Source: an uncultured Coriobacteriaceae bacterium (lineage in GTDB: Bacteria; Actinomycetota; Coriobacteriia; Coriobacteriales; Eggerthellaceae). From it: a stretch of DNA of 64,000 nt. The position numbers and the translations under genes are program-made. Positions 28,046 to 37,254 of this stretch are shown in pieces. How positions within the stretch are numbered: the stretch's first letter is position 1; every line of letters begins with the position of its first letter. The notes under the pieces were generated by a model that saw nothing but the letters and a program-made list of their open reading frames with translations, ran no database searches and had not been told where the DNA came from. The stretch spans positions 109,396 through 173,395 of the forward strand of contig CASFII010000001.1 in NCBI GenBank assembly GCA_949294735.1, written 5' to 3'.

Positions 28046-28080
28046 CTCATCTTCATTTACTTATTCAGAAAATCTATTGT

Positions 28081-31000
28081 TTAGTTTTGCTTACGCAGAA
28101 CATACGCTGCACCACCAGCTGCCGCAAGAGCAGCGAACGCAACAGCTGCTACAGGAGTCGCAGGAACGGAGTCACCCGTTTCGGCAAGGGTGTCTTCGCC
28201 TTCGGCAACATCCTTGCCTTCATCGGTAGGTTCTTCGGGCACTGGGCCTGGTGTAGGCTCTTCGGTAATCTGCTCCCACTTAGCAACCAAGAGCAAGTCG
28301 GAAGTTACGGGAGTATTGAAATCATACGCTTCCCCGTAAGACCATGCTCCATTTTCATCAAAGGTGCCCGTATACCAACCCAGGAACTTGTATCCCTCAA
28401 AAGTTGGATCAGTTGCAGGCTTAGCAACCGTAGTGCCGCTTTCCACTTTTATAACTGCGTTGGTGGTATTAGAATCGCAGTCATCAAACGTTACCTCATA
28501 GAAAGCAGCGAGTTTGTAGGTAACGGTGGTGGTAAGCGTTTCAGGCTGTCCACCAGCTTTTTCATCAATTGCTTTTTTCGCAGCCACAACCATTGCCTCG
28601 ATACCCGTAGAGGTTCCGCCCTTAGTAGCAGTCACCTCAACAGAATATTCGCCAGCAGTTTTTGCTTTAAGGGCATCATTGAGAGTTTTCAGCTGATCCT
28701 GGTTTACTGACAAACTATAGCCACCAACGTTAATGTGAACCTGATTCAAAACATCAGCTTCAGTAATTTCGTTAACCTCATCAACGTCAATAGTATCTGG
28801 ATTACTGGAGGTCAATTCAGCTTTCTGGATGCCAAAGGTGCCGTCTTCGTTCTCAACAAAACCAGAGCCTTGAATAATGAACTCCCCTTCTATCGGTTCG
28901 CTGAAAGAACCATTTGAGATTTGAATGGAAGAGCTCTCGTCGCCCGCAGGAACTGGCTGAATACCCGATGTGCCACCATGGATAGCCTTCGATACCGTGC
29001 CAATAACGGTACCGCCCGTAATGCTCAAAGAAGGACCAGTGGTGGCATTTTTATAGTTAACCATCGTAACGTCGCCAGTAATAACAGCATCGCCAGAAAT
29101 GGTGGTTACGCTTAGTCCGCCTTCACTATAGCCACAACAAAAAACCGCGCCATTAAGTTCGCCGCCTGAGATATTCGCCTCAGACCAGTTTTGAATGCTT
29201 TGCTCTTTAGAAGTAATGGTTCCACCAGCAATATTCATCACGCCGTAGTTGTCGTTTTTGAGAGCGATGAAATGATTGCTGAATTCACCATCATTAACGG
29301 TTAGTGTTCCGTTCAGGTTGCGAATCAAAGAACTATAGTAGCCTTCATTTACAACTTTGCCGCCGTTGAAGGTAAGCGTGCCTTGATTGTCCACAACATA
29401 CCAACTGTTTCCGCCGTTATCAGAAGCGCTAGTGCTTGCTTCTGCCGAACGGGTCAAGGTGCCGCTTTCGACCGTCGTATCGCCGAAATTGACCAGAGCG
29501 CCCTTCGCGTGGGTCACATTGTCAACCGTGCCAGTCTGCGCCTCGGAAGAATCTTTGATTGCTAGCTTAGCGCCTTCGTTTACCGTAATGGTATGTTGAC
29601 CTTCGCTGTTGGTAAGCGTAAAGCCTGCCAAATCAAGCGTAATATCTACCCCTTCATCTAGGGTTACCGATTCGGTTACATTGCTGCGAAGAGTAATTAT
29701 TTGACCTTCCGAAGCGGCATTAACAGCCTCTGAGATTGTGTCATAGGCAGCCACAATCTTACCTTCTGCGTTAACGAGCGCAACGAGTTTGCCTTCGTCA
29801 ACACCAACAGTGTTCTGACCATTTTCCGTTACTGGAGAGAGCCCATCAGCGCAAAGAGCCGCCGGAACAGGCGAACTATATACACCGCCGGAAATTGCAA
29901 CTACCTTTCCTGCATCTTCCCAGGTACCCTCAGTTCTGTCGCCATTGTTAAACGTGTAGGCTTTCACTGCTTTTTCTACTGCAGTAAAAGTTCCCCCTTC
30001 TACCGTCACGGTTCCTAAGTCCTGGTAGCCAGCGCGTTTGACTATAGAAATAGCAGCGCCATCAGCAATGAGACCGTCGTTTTCTGTCTTGTTAATAGCA
30101 TTTCCCGTTACATTAATGGAAGTGCTTTCACCCTTTACGGTAAGACTGCCAGCACAAAGCTGAATGCCACAGTTTTTCGCATTAATGGTCGAGTTTTCAA
30201 TAACCACCTCACCGGTACAGGGGAAATAAATGCCAGCACCATTGTTGGCGCTGAGGGTAGAATTTTTCAGCGTTATGGAATTATTTGACTCGCTACCATT
30301 CGTTGCAATGCCGTAATTACCACCAGGAATCTCCATTTCTACATTCTCGAGCGTAAGAGCAGTACCTGAATAGAGCATCAAGACTCCATCAGCTGCATCG
30401 CTCGTTGCAGCAAGGTTGCCGTTCTTGATGACAAGCGAAACGTCGTCGTAATTAATCTCAACGATACAAGAATTAGAAGAAGTTTCTCCTGTATAGGTGT
30501 AGGTATGACCGCCCAAATCAAGTGTTCCACCCTTGCTGCCAGACTTGATTGGATTAGTACCCGTATAGTCATTTAGTAGAGTAACTGGACCATCAGCAGA
30601 AGCGGCCGCCGCATTTGCATACTGCCCATAGATTCTATCGCCATCTTCTGCGGTCACCTTAAAGCCACCGTTTTTATATAAGCTTGCGGAGGTTTCGTTA
30701 TATTTAAGGTAGGCAGAACTCTTGAGTTCAATAGCATCTGAATCCGCACTAGAAGGACTCAAGGTAACTCCTTCGCCAATTTCAACCGGAAGCGAAAGGT
30801 CGCTATTCCCTGCACTTGCGCTTACAGGAAGAACACCACTCACAACGCCGCCTTGACCAGGAACGCTGTTAATCAGACGAATGGTGGAATCAATACCTTC
30901 AACAGGCTTTGAGCTGTAGTTTGTCTTTAACTGAATCACAGCCTTAGATGTAACTGAACTAGTTACGTTGTGTCCATTAAGATCGAGCGTGACACCAAAG

Positions 31001-31296
31001 TTCTTGGTTGCAGATGTAGCGGAAAGACTTAAGTCTGTTAGCAATGTAACAACACTTCCCGGCTCGGCTGCCTGAAGAGCCTTATTGAGGCTGTCGTATT
31101 CCGTCACCGTACCTTTACTCTCTTTTACTGTTGCTACCGTTCCTTCTTTGGGTTCAACCATCTGATTAGAAGAAGAACCGTTGTTAGTACTTTCATCTGC
31201 AGCGAATGCAGGAGTAATAGCAAACAGCGAAAAGGCGAGTACGAAGGAAAGCAAAAATGCAAACCTCGCTCCCCATTTGCTCAAGTTCCCTACCAT
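28081..31296 (-). CDS. Cell-wall-anchored beta-helix surface protein 2
   Basis: The 1071-residue protein starts at ATG 31296 after GGGAAGGAAAG. A signal peptide ends in PAFA (29-32). The body contains two regions beginning with patterns like VTEYDSLNKALQAAEPGSV and AYDTISEAVNAASEGQI, then Gly/Asn/Thr repeats (VNDGEF, ISGGEL, FNGGKV) that suggest a right-handed beta-helix. A non-repetitive segment follows (about 830-930), then the GWYTGTFDENGAWS InlB-like domain and a Pro/Glu linker. LAETG at 1037-1041, a membrane span and the tail RKQN follow. The last 110 residues are almost the same as in surface protein 1, while the repeat bodies differ. The ligand is unknown. Confidence 0.88.
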   Translation of the reverse strand: MVGNLSKWGARFAFLLSFVLAFSLFAITPAFAADESTNNGSSSNQMVEPKEGTVATVKESKGTVTEYDSLNKALQAAEPGSVVTLLTDLSLSATSATKNFGVTLDLNGHNVTSSVTSKAVIQLKTNYSSKPVEGIDSTIRLINSVPGQGGVVSGVLPVSASAGNSDLSLPVEIGEGVTLSPSSADSDAIELKSSAYLKYNETSASLYKNGGFKVTAEDGDRIYGQYANAAAASADGPVTLLNDYTGTNPIKSGSKGGTLDLGGHTYTYTGETSSNSCIVEINYDDVSLVIKNGNLAATSDAADGVLMLYSGTALTLENVEMEIPGGNYGIATNGSESNNSITLKNSTLSANNGAGIYFPCTGEVVIENSTINAKNCGIQLCAGSLTVKGESTSINVTGNAINKTENDGLIADGAAISIVKRAGYQDLGTVTVEGGTFTAVEKAVKAYTFNNGDRTEGTWEDAGKVVAISGGVYSSPVPAALCADGLSPVTENGQNTVGVDEGKLVALVNAEGKIVAAYDTISEAVNAASEGQIITLRSNVTESVTLDEGVDITLDLAGFTLTNSEGQHTITVNEGAKLAIKDSSEAQTGTVDNVTHAKGALVNFGDTTVESGTLTRSAEASTSASDNGGNSWYVVDNQGTLTFNGGKVVNEGYYSSLIRNLNGTLTVNDGEFSNHFIALKNDNYGVMNIAGGTITSKEQSIQNWSEANISGGELNGAVFCCGYSEGGLSVTTISGDAVITGDVTMVNYKNATTGPSLSITGGTVIGTVSKAIHGGTSGIQPVPAGDESSSIQISNGSFSEPIEGEFIIQGSGFVENEDGTFGIQKAELTSSNPDTIDVDEVNEITEADVLNQVHINVGGYSLSVNQDQLKTLNDALKAKTAGEYSVEVTATKGGTSTGIEAMVVAAKKAIDEKAGGQPETLTTTVTYKLAAFYEVTFDDCDSNTTNAVIKVESGTTVAKPATDPTFEGYKFLGWYTGTFDENGAWSYGEAYDFNTPVTSDLLLVAKWEQITEEPTPGPVPEEPTDEGKDVAEGEDTLAETGDSVPATPVAAVAFAALAAAGGAAYVLRKQN

Positions 31297-31325
31297 TTTT
31301 CACTTTCCTTCCCTGATGAAAAGTT

Positions 31326-31416
31326 ATTCGATAAACGAAAATATGGTACCCCCTACAACAATAGCAATCAAGAGGCGGAGAGAAATTAAAGGAATGGTGA
31401 AAGAAATTTTACAAAC
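31326..31416 (-). repeat. Duplicated upstream region, copy 2
   Basis: This is a near copy of 27887-27978, with the same ATTCGATAAACGAA inverted repeat, promoter hexamers and purine-rich stretch. It marks the 5' boundary of the duplicated surface-protein unit. Confidence 0.85.
31343..31371 (-). promoter_or_regulatory. Candidate promoter of surface protein 2
   Basis: Minus-strand TTGATT (31366-31371) and TACCAT (31343-31348) are separated by 17 bp, with the TTCG/CGAA inverted repeat just downstream. Its conservation with the paralogue's promoter supports function. Confidence 0.55.
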
Positions 31417-31496
31417 AGATGTAGAAGGAGTGATTAGCTATATAAAGGAGGAAGCGAAAGAGATTGCTGTCCTGACCACAACGAGACCAAAGAAAA

Positions 31497-31525
31497 ACCC
31501 ACCTGAACGCTCGGTTCGGGTGGGT
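31497..31525 (-). terminator. Rho-independent terminator after the EamA gene
   Basis: A 12-bp stem with one G-U pair (31497-31508 with 31514-31525) and a 5-nt loop is followed on the minus strand by TTTTTCTTTGG. It lies about 50 bp past the EamA stop. Confidence 0.88.
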
Positions 31526-31526
31526 C

Positions 31527-31598
31527 AGGCATGCCTACCTAGTGCAAGCTCAAAGGGGGCAAAGAACGCTTACACTAGGAAGGGTCATAGGCATGCCT
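31527..31598. repeat. Nested inverted repeat over the EamA gene end
   Basis: The palindrome AGGCATGCCT occurs at 31527-31536 and again at 31589-31598. Between them CCTAGTGCAAG (31538-31548) is complementary to CTTACACTAGG (31569-31579) with one mismatch. The structure spans the stop codon of the transporter gene and adjoins its terminator. Confidence 0.6.
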
Positions 31599-32591
31599 TC
31601 GAGGGATGTTTGGTACAACTTCGTATGAGACAACGACACTGTCAGGAAGCAATTCCGCATAGGAAGAACCGTGTGCCACTTGTGTGCTTGGGGCACTTTC
31701 TGCCTTGGCCGTTGTAAGACGCCCGTCAATGTAGGTTTCAGCTACTACACACACCACGATGATGGCAGCACCCAGAAGTCCTACTACGGAAAGAGTTTCT
31801 CCTAACACCAGGTAGGAGAAGATGGCCGTAAAAATAGGTTCGCCCGTTAATAGCATAGAAACCGTAAAGGAAGGCAAGCGCGTCAGCGCGATGTTTTGCA
31901 GAGCAAACGTAATAGCTGTGCTTGCAATGCCTAAGTAGGCAACTACCATCCAGGCTTCAGGCTTTATTGCCGAAATAACTGGCGGCTGATCAAAGAGCGT
32001 GGCACCTGCAAAAGAAAGAATAAACGTCACAAAAATTTGAGTGAAAGAAATGCTCGCAGCATCCAGACGAGCTAAGCCTTTTTCACCAAAGACCAGTGCA
32101 GCTGCAATTCCCACAGAACCAACCAACGCCAAGAATTCTCCCAAACCGAAAGAAAACGCGCCGGCATTCGAGCAAAGGAAGAAAAGACCAACAATTACTG
32201 CAACCTGGAACGGAAGGTGGATAGGGTTATAGCGACGGCGCAGAACCACCCAGGCAATAAACGGGGTAAACATTACGGGCAAAGCCACCAGAAAGCCGAC
32301 ATTTGTTGCAGTAGTTAAATCAAGCGCAATGTTGGAAGCAATATAAGAGATTGCCATACCCAAAGCTGCGGGGAGCCAGTCAGAGACATGAGCCTTCTTA
32401 AGGTTCTTCACAATGCTTGGCAAAAACGGCAGAAAGCAAAGCGACGCCAAACCAAAACGAAAGACCAGGCACCACCAGGGCGACATGCTTTCGTAAGCAA
32501 TTTTGGTGATAGCAGAACCTCCGCCAAAAATAATAGTTTGAAGCACCACGAGGCTAATGCAGACCGAGCGGTAGTTAAGTAGCTTTGCCAC
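31575..32591 (-). CDS. EamA/DMT-superfamily transporter
   Basis: The 338-residue protein has about ten hydrophobic helices in two similar halves, as in EamA-domain drug/metabolite exporters. Examples are GGGSAITKIAYESMSPWWCL near the start and LLTGEPIFTAIFSYLVLGE in the second half, the latter a typical EamA helix pair. GTG 32591 is chosen because GAAAGGACACTGC precedes it; upstream in-frame codons lack an ATG. A polar tail of about 50 residues follows the last helix. It is divergent from a LysR regulator 171 bp away, so it is probably the regulator's target. Substrate is unknown. Confidence 0.87.
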   Translation of the reverse strand: MAKLLNYRSVCISLVVLQTIIFGGGSAITKIAYESMSPWWCLVFRFGLASLCFLPFLPSIVKNLKKAHVSDWLPAALGMAISYIASNIALDLTTATNVGFLVALPVMFTPFIAWVVLRRRYNPIHLPFQVAVIVGLFFLCSNAGAFSFGLGEFLALVGSVGIAAALVFGEKGLARLDAASISFTQIFVTFILSFAGATLFDQPPVISAIKPEAWMVVAYLGIASTAITFALQNIALTRLPSFTVSMLLTGEPIFTAIFSYLVLGETLSVVGLLGAAIIVVCVVAETYIDGRLTTAKAESAPSTQVAHGSSYAELLPDSVVVSYEVVPNIPRRHAYDPS

Positions 32592-32762
32592 GCAGTGTCC
32601 TTTCTGTATTGGTGGGATTTGACGTTGCAATAGTAGTTGCTGAGCAAATAAAAGTAAAACGTGAATTTCTTTATTAAATTGAAAGTATTTCTTGTTTGTA
32701 CTGATAAACTAAGACTAATAAAGAGGCGAGTCAGAAATCAAAGCAAAACGAATGGATACTTT

Positions 32763-33650
32763 ATGAGCAACCAAAAATATGAAGCATTCCTTAAGGTACA
32801 TGAAACTGGCAGTTTTAAAGAAGCAGCACAGTTGCTTGGTTATACCCAAGCGGGCGTAAGCTACCTCATTAACTCCTTAGAAAAGGAATTGGGGATGACT
32901 TTATTTGTCCGTGACTATGGTGGAGCCCATCTCAGCGCCGAAGGGCAAAACATACTTCCCTGGATTCAAGATGTTTGCAATGCGGAACGGCGCCTGACTT
33001 CTCGGCTAGGCGATCTCAAACACTTAGAAGGCGGCGTTCTTCGCGTAGGAACGTTCACAAGCACCGCCATTCAATGGCTACCTGGCATTACGAAAGCATA
33101 CCTTGCTCAGCATCCCGCTATCGACGTTCAAATCAGCATCAGTGATGACCAAGATGAACTTGAGGAAATGATATGGCGCGGAGATATAGACTGCGGGTTT
33201 GTAGTACTCCCCGTCAAACAAGAACTTGAAACTATTTCGCTTCGGCACGACCCCATGATGGTGGTATTGCCTCAAAACCATCCCCTAGCAAATGAAACTG
33301 CGTTCCCGCTGAAAGCTCTGAGCGAATACCCCTATATTCGCCTAAAAAGTGGTGTGTTTTCCGAAATTGATGCCTTCTTTGAACAACACAAAATTCAACC
33401 ACCTACGCGCTTTGTGATTGATAGCGACTATGCGGTTATGAGTATGGTAAGTGAAGGCTTAGGCTATAGTGTCCTGCCTGGTCTTATCCTGCGCGATGCA
33501 GCATTTCCTTTGGTAAGCATGCCGCCCGAAATACCTGCCCAACGAGAACTTGCGCTAGCACTACGCTCAAGCACAACTGCTTCGGGAGCAACGAAGGCGT
33601 TTGTAGATATTGCCCAGACTTGGGTTACCCAAGCTTACGCACAAGCGTAG
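32763..33650 (+). CDS. LysR-type transcriptional regulator
   Basis: The 295-residue protein has an N-terminal winged helix-turn-helix (residues 4-62: FLKVHETGSFKEAAQLLGYTQAGVSYLINSLE region) and a periplasmic-binding-like effector domain (LRVGTFTSTAIQWLPGIT, then IDCGFVVLP). ATG 32763 is preferred over the GTG at 32661 because the family N-terminus begins there; the ribosome binding site is weak. It is divergent from the EamA transporter, which it probably controls from the shared 171-bp gap. Its 3' end overlaps the convergent HAD gene by 26 bp. The effector is unknown. Confidence 0.9.
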   Translation: MSNQKYEAFLKVHETGSFKEAAQLLGYTQAGVSYLINSLEKELGMTLFVRDYGGAHLSAEGQNILPWIQDVCNAERRLTSRLGDLKHLEGGVLRVGTFTSTAIQWLPGITKAYLAQHPAIDVQISISDDQDELEEMIWRGDIDCGFVVLPVKQELETISLRHDPMMVVLPQNHPLANETAFPLKALSEYPYIRLKSGVFSEIDAFFEQHKIQPPTRFVIDSDYAVMSMVSEGLGYSVLPGLILRDAAFPLVSMPPEIPAQRELALALRSSTTASGATKAFVDIAQTWVTQAYAQA

Positions 33651-34278
33651 GTAAAGCCTTCGCGTGCGAACACAAATAATCTGGTGCTTCATTGCGTAGG
33701 GCTTCTTCACTAAAGAAACCCCAGGTAGCACCTACAGTAATAACTCCAGCACCATTGCCTGACTGCATGTCAAACGGACTATCACCCACATAGACACATT
33801 CTTCTGGCTGCAAGTTCAAAAGCTCACACCCGCGAAGTACCGCGCCGGGTAAAGGTTTATGGATAGGCCAATCATCTGCTCCTGAAACAAAATCAAGCAG
33901 GGTATCTAATCCAAAGATTTCTAAACCGCGAACTGCTGGCTTATGAAACTTAGAGGTAACCACACCCAAACGATACCCTTCGTTATGCAGCTGAAGCATC
34001 GCGTCTTTAATACCTGGATATAGTTGCACCATTTCGTCATGAATTTTTTCATTGTAGGCACGGTACACAACCAGAAGCTCATCGTGCTTTTCCTGATCGT
34101 TGGTAAAGTCCCACATCTGATCACTAAGCGGTGTGCCCACTTTAGCCAAAAGAACTTCATCGGGAATTACCTCGTTTAAAACGGTGCGCGTAGCATGACG
34201 AAAGCTTGCACGTAGCACTTCATAGGTATTAAGAATTGTGCCGTCGAGGTCAAAAAGTACTGCCTTGATGTTACCCAT
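33625..34278 (-). CDS. HAD-superfamily phosphatase (PpaX/Gph-like)
   Basis: The 217-residue product carries the HAD motif I DLDGTILNTYE near residue 10 (nucleophile and acid/base Asp), motif II VVTSKF near 105, the motif III Lys in HKPLPGAVLRGC, and motif IV VGDSPFDMQSGNGAG. An alpha-helical cap of about 60 residues lies between motifs I and II. That layout suits pyrophosphatase PpaX or phosphoglycolate phosphatase Gph; the two cannot be told apart here. ATG 34278 follows AATAGGTGGACT; 14 upstream codons are excluded. It ends inside the convergent LysR gene. Confidence 0.85.
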   Translation of the reverse strand: MGNIKAVLFDLDGTILNTYEVLRASFRHATRTVLNEVIPDEVLLAKVGTPLSDQMWDFTNDQEKHDELLVVYRAYNEKIHDEMVQLYPGIKDAMLQLHNEGYRLGVVTSKFHKPAVRGLEIFGLDTLLDFVSGADDWPIHKPLPGAVLRGCELLNLQPEECVYVGDSPFDMQSGNGAGVITVGATWGFFSEEALRNEAPDYLCSHAKALPTLVRKLG

Positions 34279-34380
34279 AGTCCACCTATTCTTCGGTATT
34301 ATCAGTTCTTCTATTAGCACTTGCCAGCAGTGTCGAAGTGTTTAACCTGTCCACCGGGCAGGTTAAACGATACTCACAGA

Positions 34381-36126
34381 TTAACGATTAAAAAGCGCGT
34401 CAAAGTAACCTGAAGTCTTTCCTGCCGCATTACGCTTCGCAAAAGCAAGAAGCTCAGCCAGGGAGGTTAATTCAACGTCACGTTTTTCCCCTGTGCGGCG
34501 GAGCTTGATTTCTACTTTACCTTCTGCCAAACCGCGCTTGCCTACCACTACCTGCAAAGGCCAGCCAATAAGGTCAGCATCTGCAAACTTTACGCCTGCG
34601 CGTTCATTACGGTCATCAATTACTACTTCCAAACCCAAAGCATCGGCTTCCTTAGCCAATCGCTCTGCCGTAGGCTGCACCAAGTCGTCCCCTACCGTAA
34701 GCGGGATGACGCAAATATGAGCCGGAGCAATTCCTACCGGCCAAATGATTCCCATATCATCGTGGCTCTGTTCAACGGCAGCAGCCAAGGTGCGAGATAC
34801 GCCAACACCGTAACAACCCATGAGGAAGTACTGTTCTGAACCATCCTCTGCCATGAAGGTAACGTCCATAGAACGAGAATACTTATCGCCCAGTTTGAAA
34901 ATCTGACTTACTTCAATACCGCGGGCAGACTGCAGTGGTAAACCGCACTCAGGACAAGCGTCACCTTTCTGTACGGTACATAGATCAGACCAAGCATCTA
35001 CCTGGAAGTCTTCGCCCAAACGAGCACCTACATAGTGGAAACCGTCTTCATTAGCACCAACTACCCAGCGTTCAATGGCACGCAGGCTTTCGTCTGCTGC
35101 CACCTTAACACCCTCAGGTAAACCAACGGGGCCCATAGATCCCTTTACGAGCCCAGCTTTTTCCATTTCTTCATCTGTTAAAGGAGTGAAGCCAGACACT
35201 ATTCGGGAAGCCTTGATTTCATTTACTTCGTAATTACCGGGCACGAAAAGAACCCAGATGTTTTCTTCAGAATCCTTGCAAGAAAATGCCTTCATGCACG
35301 CAGCTTCTTCACAATCAAGGAACTCTGCCAGCTCAGCGATGGTGTGTACCCCAGGAGTAGCAATTTTCTCCAAAGTATCAGCTTTGTATTGCACAGGCCT
35401 TGGCGAAGCGGCAGCCGCTTCAACGTCGGCAGCATAGCCACAGCTACAATACACAAGCTCGGCTTCACCAGATTCGGCCAATGCCATGAATTCTTCGCTT
35501 TCATTACCGCCAATCTGACCAGAGTCAGCCTTTACAATGCGGTAATCAAGACCCATGCGCTCGCACATATTGGAATAGGCTTCACGCATTTGCTGATAGC
35601 TCTTCTCGAGACCCTCTTCATCCATGTCAAAGCTATAGGCGTCTTTCATGATAAATTCACGACCACGCAAGAGACCGAAACGAGGACGACGCTCATCGCG
35701 GAACTTCAGCTGAATCTGATATAAGTTCTTAGGTAGATCCTTGTAGCTACGAAGTTCGTTGTCTACAAGGTTGGTAATAATCTCTTCGTGCGTAGGACCT
35801 AATACGAATTCATTTCCATGACGGTCTTTAAGACGCAAAAGCTCATCACCGTAATCATCCCAACGGCCACTTCGATGCCAAAGCTCCGCTGGTTGCACAA
35901 ACGGCATTAGAAGTTCCTGGCCACCGTGGCTATCCATTTCTTCGCGCACAATGTTTTCAATCTTGCGAAGAACACGCATACCAAGCGGCAAAAATGAATA
36001 CAGACCCGCTGCTTCTTTGCGAATCATACCTGCACGCAAAAGCAAGCGATGGCTTGCAATTTCTGCATCAGCAGGATCTTCTTTTAACGTTGGCGCATAC
36101 AGAGCGCTCATTCGCATTACGGTCAT
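34381..36126 (-). CDS. proS: Prolyl-tRNA synthetase, bacterial type
   Basis: This class II synthetase of 581 residues has the bacterial architecture, with an editing insertion between motifs 2 and 3. Motif 1 is in the region around SFLPLGMRVLRKIENIVREEM. Motif 2 contains FRDERRPRFGLLRGREFIMKD near residue 140. Motif 3 is MGCYGVGVSRTLAA near 440. The editing insertion spans about 225-405 (FVPGNYEVNE, with Lys and His nearby). The C-terminal anticodon-binding domain begins near PAHICVIPL. The start overlaps the ispG stop (ATGA), and GGAGGAGATAG provides the ribosome binding site. The genes ispG and M50 protease lie upstream, a common bacterial order. Confidence 0.97.
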   Translation of the reverse strand: MTVMRMSALYAPTLKEDPADAEIASHRLLLRAGMIRKEAAGLYSFLPLGMRVLRKIENIVREEMDSHGGQELLMPFVQPAELWHRSGRWDDYGDELLRLKDRHGNEFVLGPTHEEIITNLVDNELRSYKDLPKNLYQIQLKFRDERRPRFGLLRGREFIMKDAYSFDMDEEGLEKSYQQMREAYSNMCERMGLDYRIVKADSGQIGGNESEEFMALAESGEAELVYCSCGYAADVEAAAASPRPVQYKADTLEKIATPGVHTIAELAEFLDCEEAACMKAFSCKDSEENIWVLFVPGNYEVNEIKASRIVSGFTPLTDEEMEKAGLVKGSMGPVGLPEGVKVAADESLRAIERWVVGANEDGFHYVGARLGEDFQVDAWSDLCTVQKGDACPECGLPLQSARGIEVSQIFKLGDKYSRSMDVTFMAEDGSEQYFLMGCYGVGVSRTLAAAVEQSHDDMGIIWPVGIAPAHICVIPLTVGDDLVQPTAERLAKEADALGLEVVIDDRNERAGVKFADADLIGWPLQVVVGKRGLAEGKVEIKLRRTGEKRDVELTSLAELLAFAKRNAAGKTSGYFDALFNR

Positions 36127-37244
36127 AATTTTTCTATCTCCTCCATCAGGGCGTCAACGATTTCGCTTTCATCTACTCTGCGAAGTATTTCGCCATGAAC
36201 AAATACCACACCTGTTCCGGCTCCGCAGGCTACACCGATATCGGCATCAGCCGCTTCACCAGGGCCATTTACTACACAGCCCATTACCGCTACTTTGAGC
36301 GGCTTTTCTATGGTCACCAAGCGCTTTTCTACTTCTTGCGCCAAGCCTATTAAGTTTACCTGAGTACGACCACATGTGGGACAACTAATTAGCTCAGGAC
36401 TTCTGCGACGTAAATCAAGCGCACCAAGCAACGTCCAGCAAGCACGAATCTCAGTAATAGGATCGTCCGTTAAAGAAATTCGCAGGGTGTCACCGATGCC
36501 TTCTTCCAAAAGTACACCCAACCCACAAGCAGATTTAATAATACCTTGGAAGCTTGTTCCTGCTTCAGTAATACCTATATGAAGCGGAATTTCGGGAATC
36601 TCATGGGCAAGCAAGCGATAAGTTTCGATAGTGGCACGAACATCATGAGCCTTTGCTGACACTACAATGTCTTTAAACCCACGACTTTCAAAGTAGCGCA
36701 CATAGTCTGCAGCACTCTGTGAAAGTTTTTGAGGAAGCGTTAGGTCTTCACGTGCTGCTAGGCTTGAATCTAAAGACCCGGCATTAACTCCAATGCGAAT
36801 AGGAATTCCAGCCTCGCCAGCTGCGTCGATCACTGCATCTGTCTTGGCAAGTCCACCAATATTTCCTGGATTAATGCGGAGTTTTGCTGCTCCGTGGCGA
36901 GCGGCCTCTATAGCAATCCGAGCGTCAAAATGAATATCAGCCACAACGGGTAACGGAGAAGCCTCACATACCGCTTGGAAAGCTCCTATGCAATCCAGCG
37001 AAGGAACCGCCATGCGAACCACCTCACAGCCCGCTTCGTCCAGACGCTTAATCTGCTCCAAATTAGCAGCTACCTCGTGCGCTGGTGCATTGAGCATAGA
37101 CTGAACCACAACAGGAGTTCCTCCGCCCAGAGGAACCGCTCCCACCATAACGCGACGCGTTACTTCGTGGGGGCTCTTCGGTTTTATCATGCTTGCGGAA
37201 TCAGTATGAGTCTTAAGGCTTTCAAGTGCTTCAGAGGTTTCCAT
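36123..37244 (-). CDS. ispG: 4-Hydroxy-3-methylbut-2-enyl diphosphate synthase (IspG)
   Basis: The 373-residue enzyme performs the next-to-last step of the MEP isoprenoid pathway, using a [4Fe-4S] cluster. Visible cluster ligands are SCPTCGRTQVNL (two Cys near residue 285) and GCVVNGPGEA (Cys near 320). MRRGVPLGGG-type TIM-barrel segments such as GAVPLGGGTPVVVQSM and LRINPGNIG are also present. It is preceded by the M50 protease gene and followed by proS with a 4-bp overlap. dxs of the same pathway is elsewhere in this window (53336-55216). ATG 37244 with GGTAGGTAG upstream is used; an internal ATG at residue 19 lacks a ribosome binding site. Confidence 0.97.
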   Translation of the reverse strand: METSEALESLKTHTDSASMIKPKSPHEVTRRVMVGAVPLGGGTPVVVQSMLNAPAHEVAANLEQIKRLDEAGCEVVRMAVPSLDCIGAFQAVCEASPLPVVADIHFDARIAIEAARHGAAKLRINPGNIGGLAKTDAVIDAAGEAGIPIRIGVNAGSLDSSLAAREDLTLPQKLSQSAADYVRYFESRGFKDIVVSAKAHDVRATIETYRLLAHEIPEIPLHIGITEAGTSFQGIIKSACGLGVLLEEGIGDTLRISLTDDPITEIRACWTLLGALDLRRRSPELISCPTCGRTQVNLIGLAQEVEKRLVTIEKPLKVAVMGCVVNGPGEAADADIGVACGAGTGVVFVHGEILRRVDESEIVDALMEEIEKL

Positions 37245-37254
37245 TCGTATCTAC

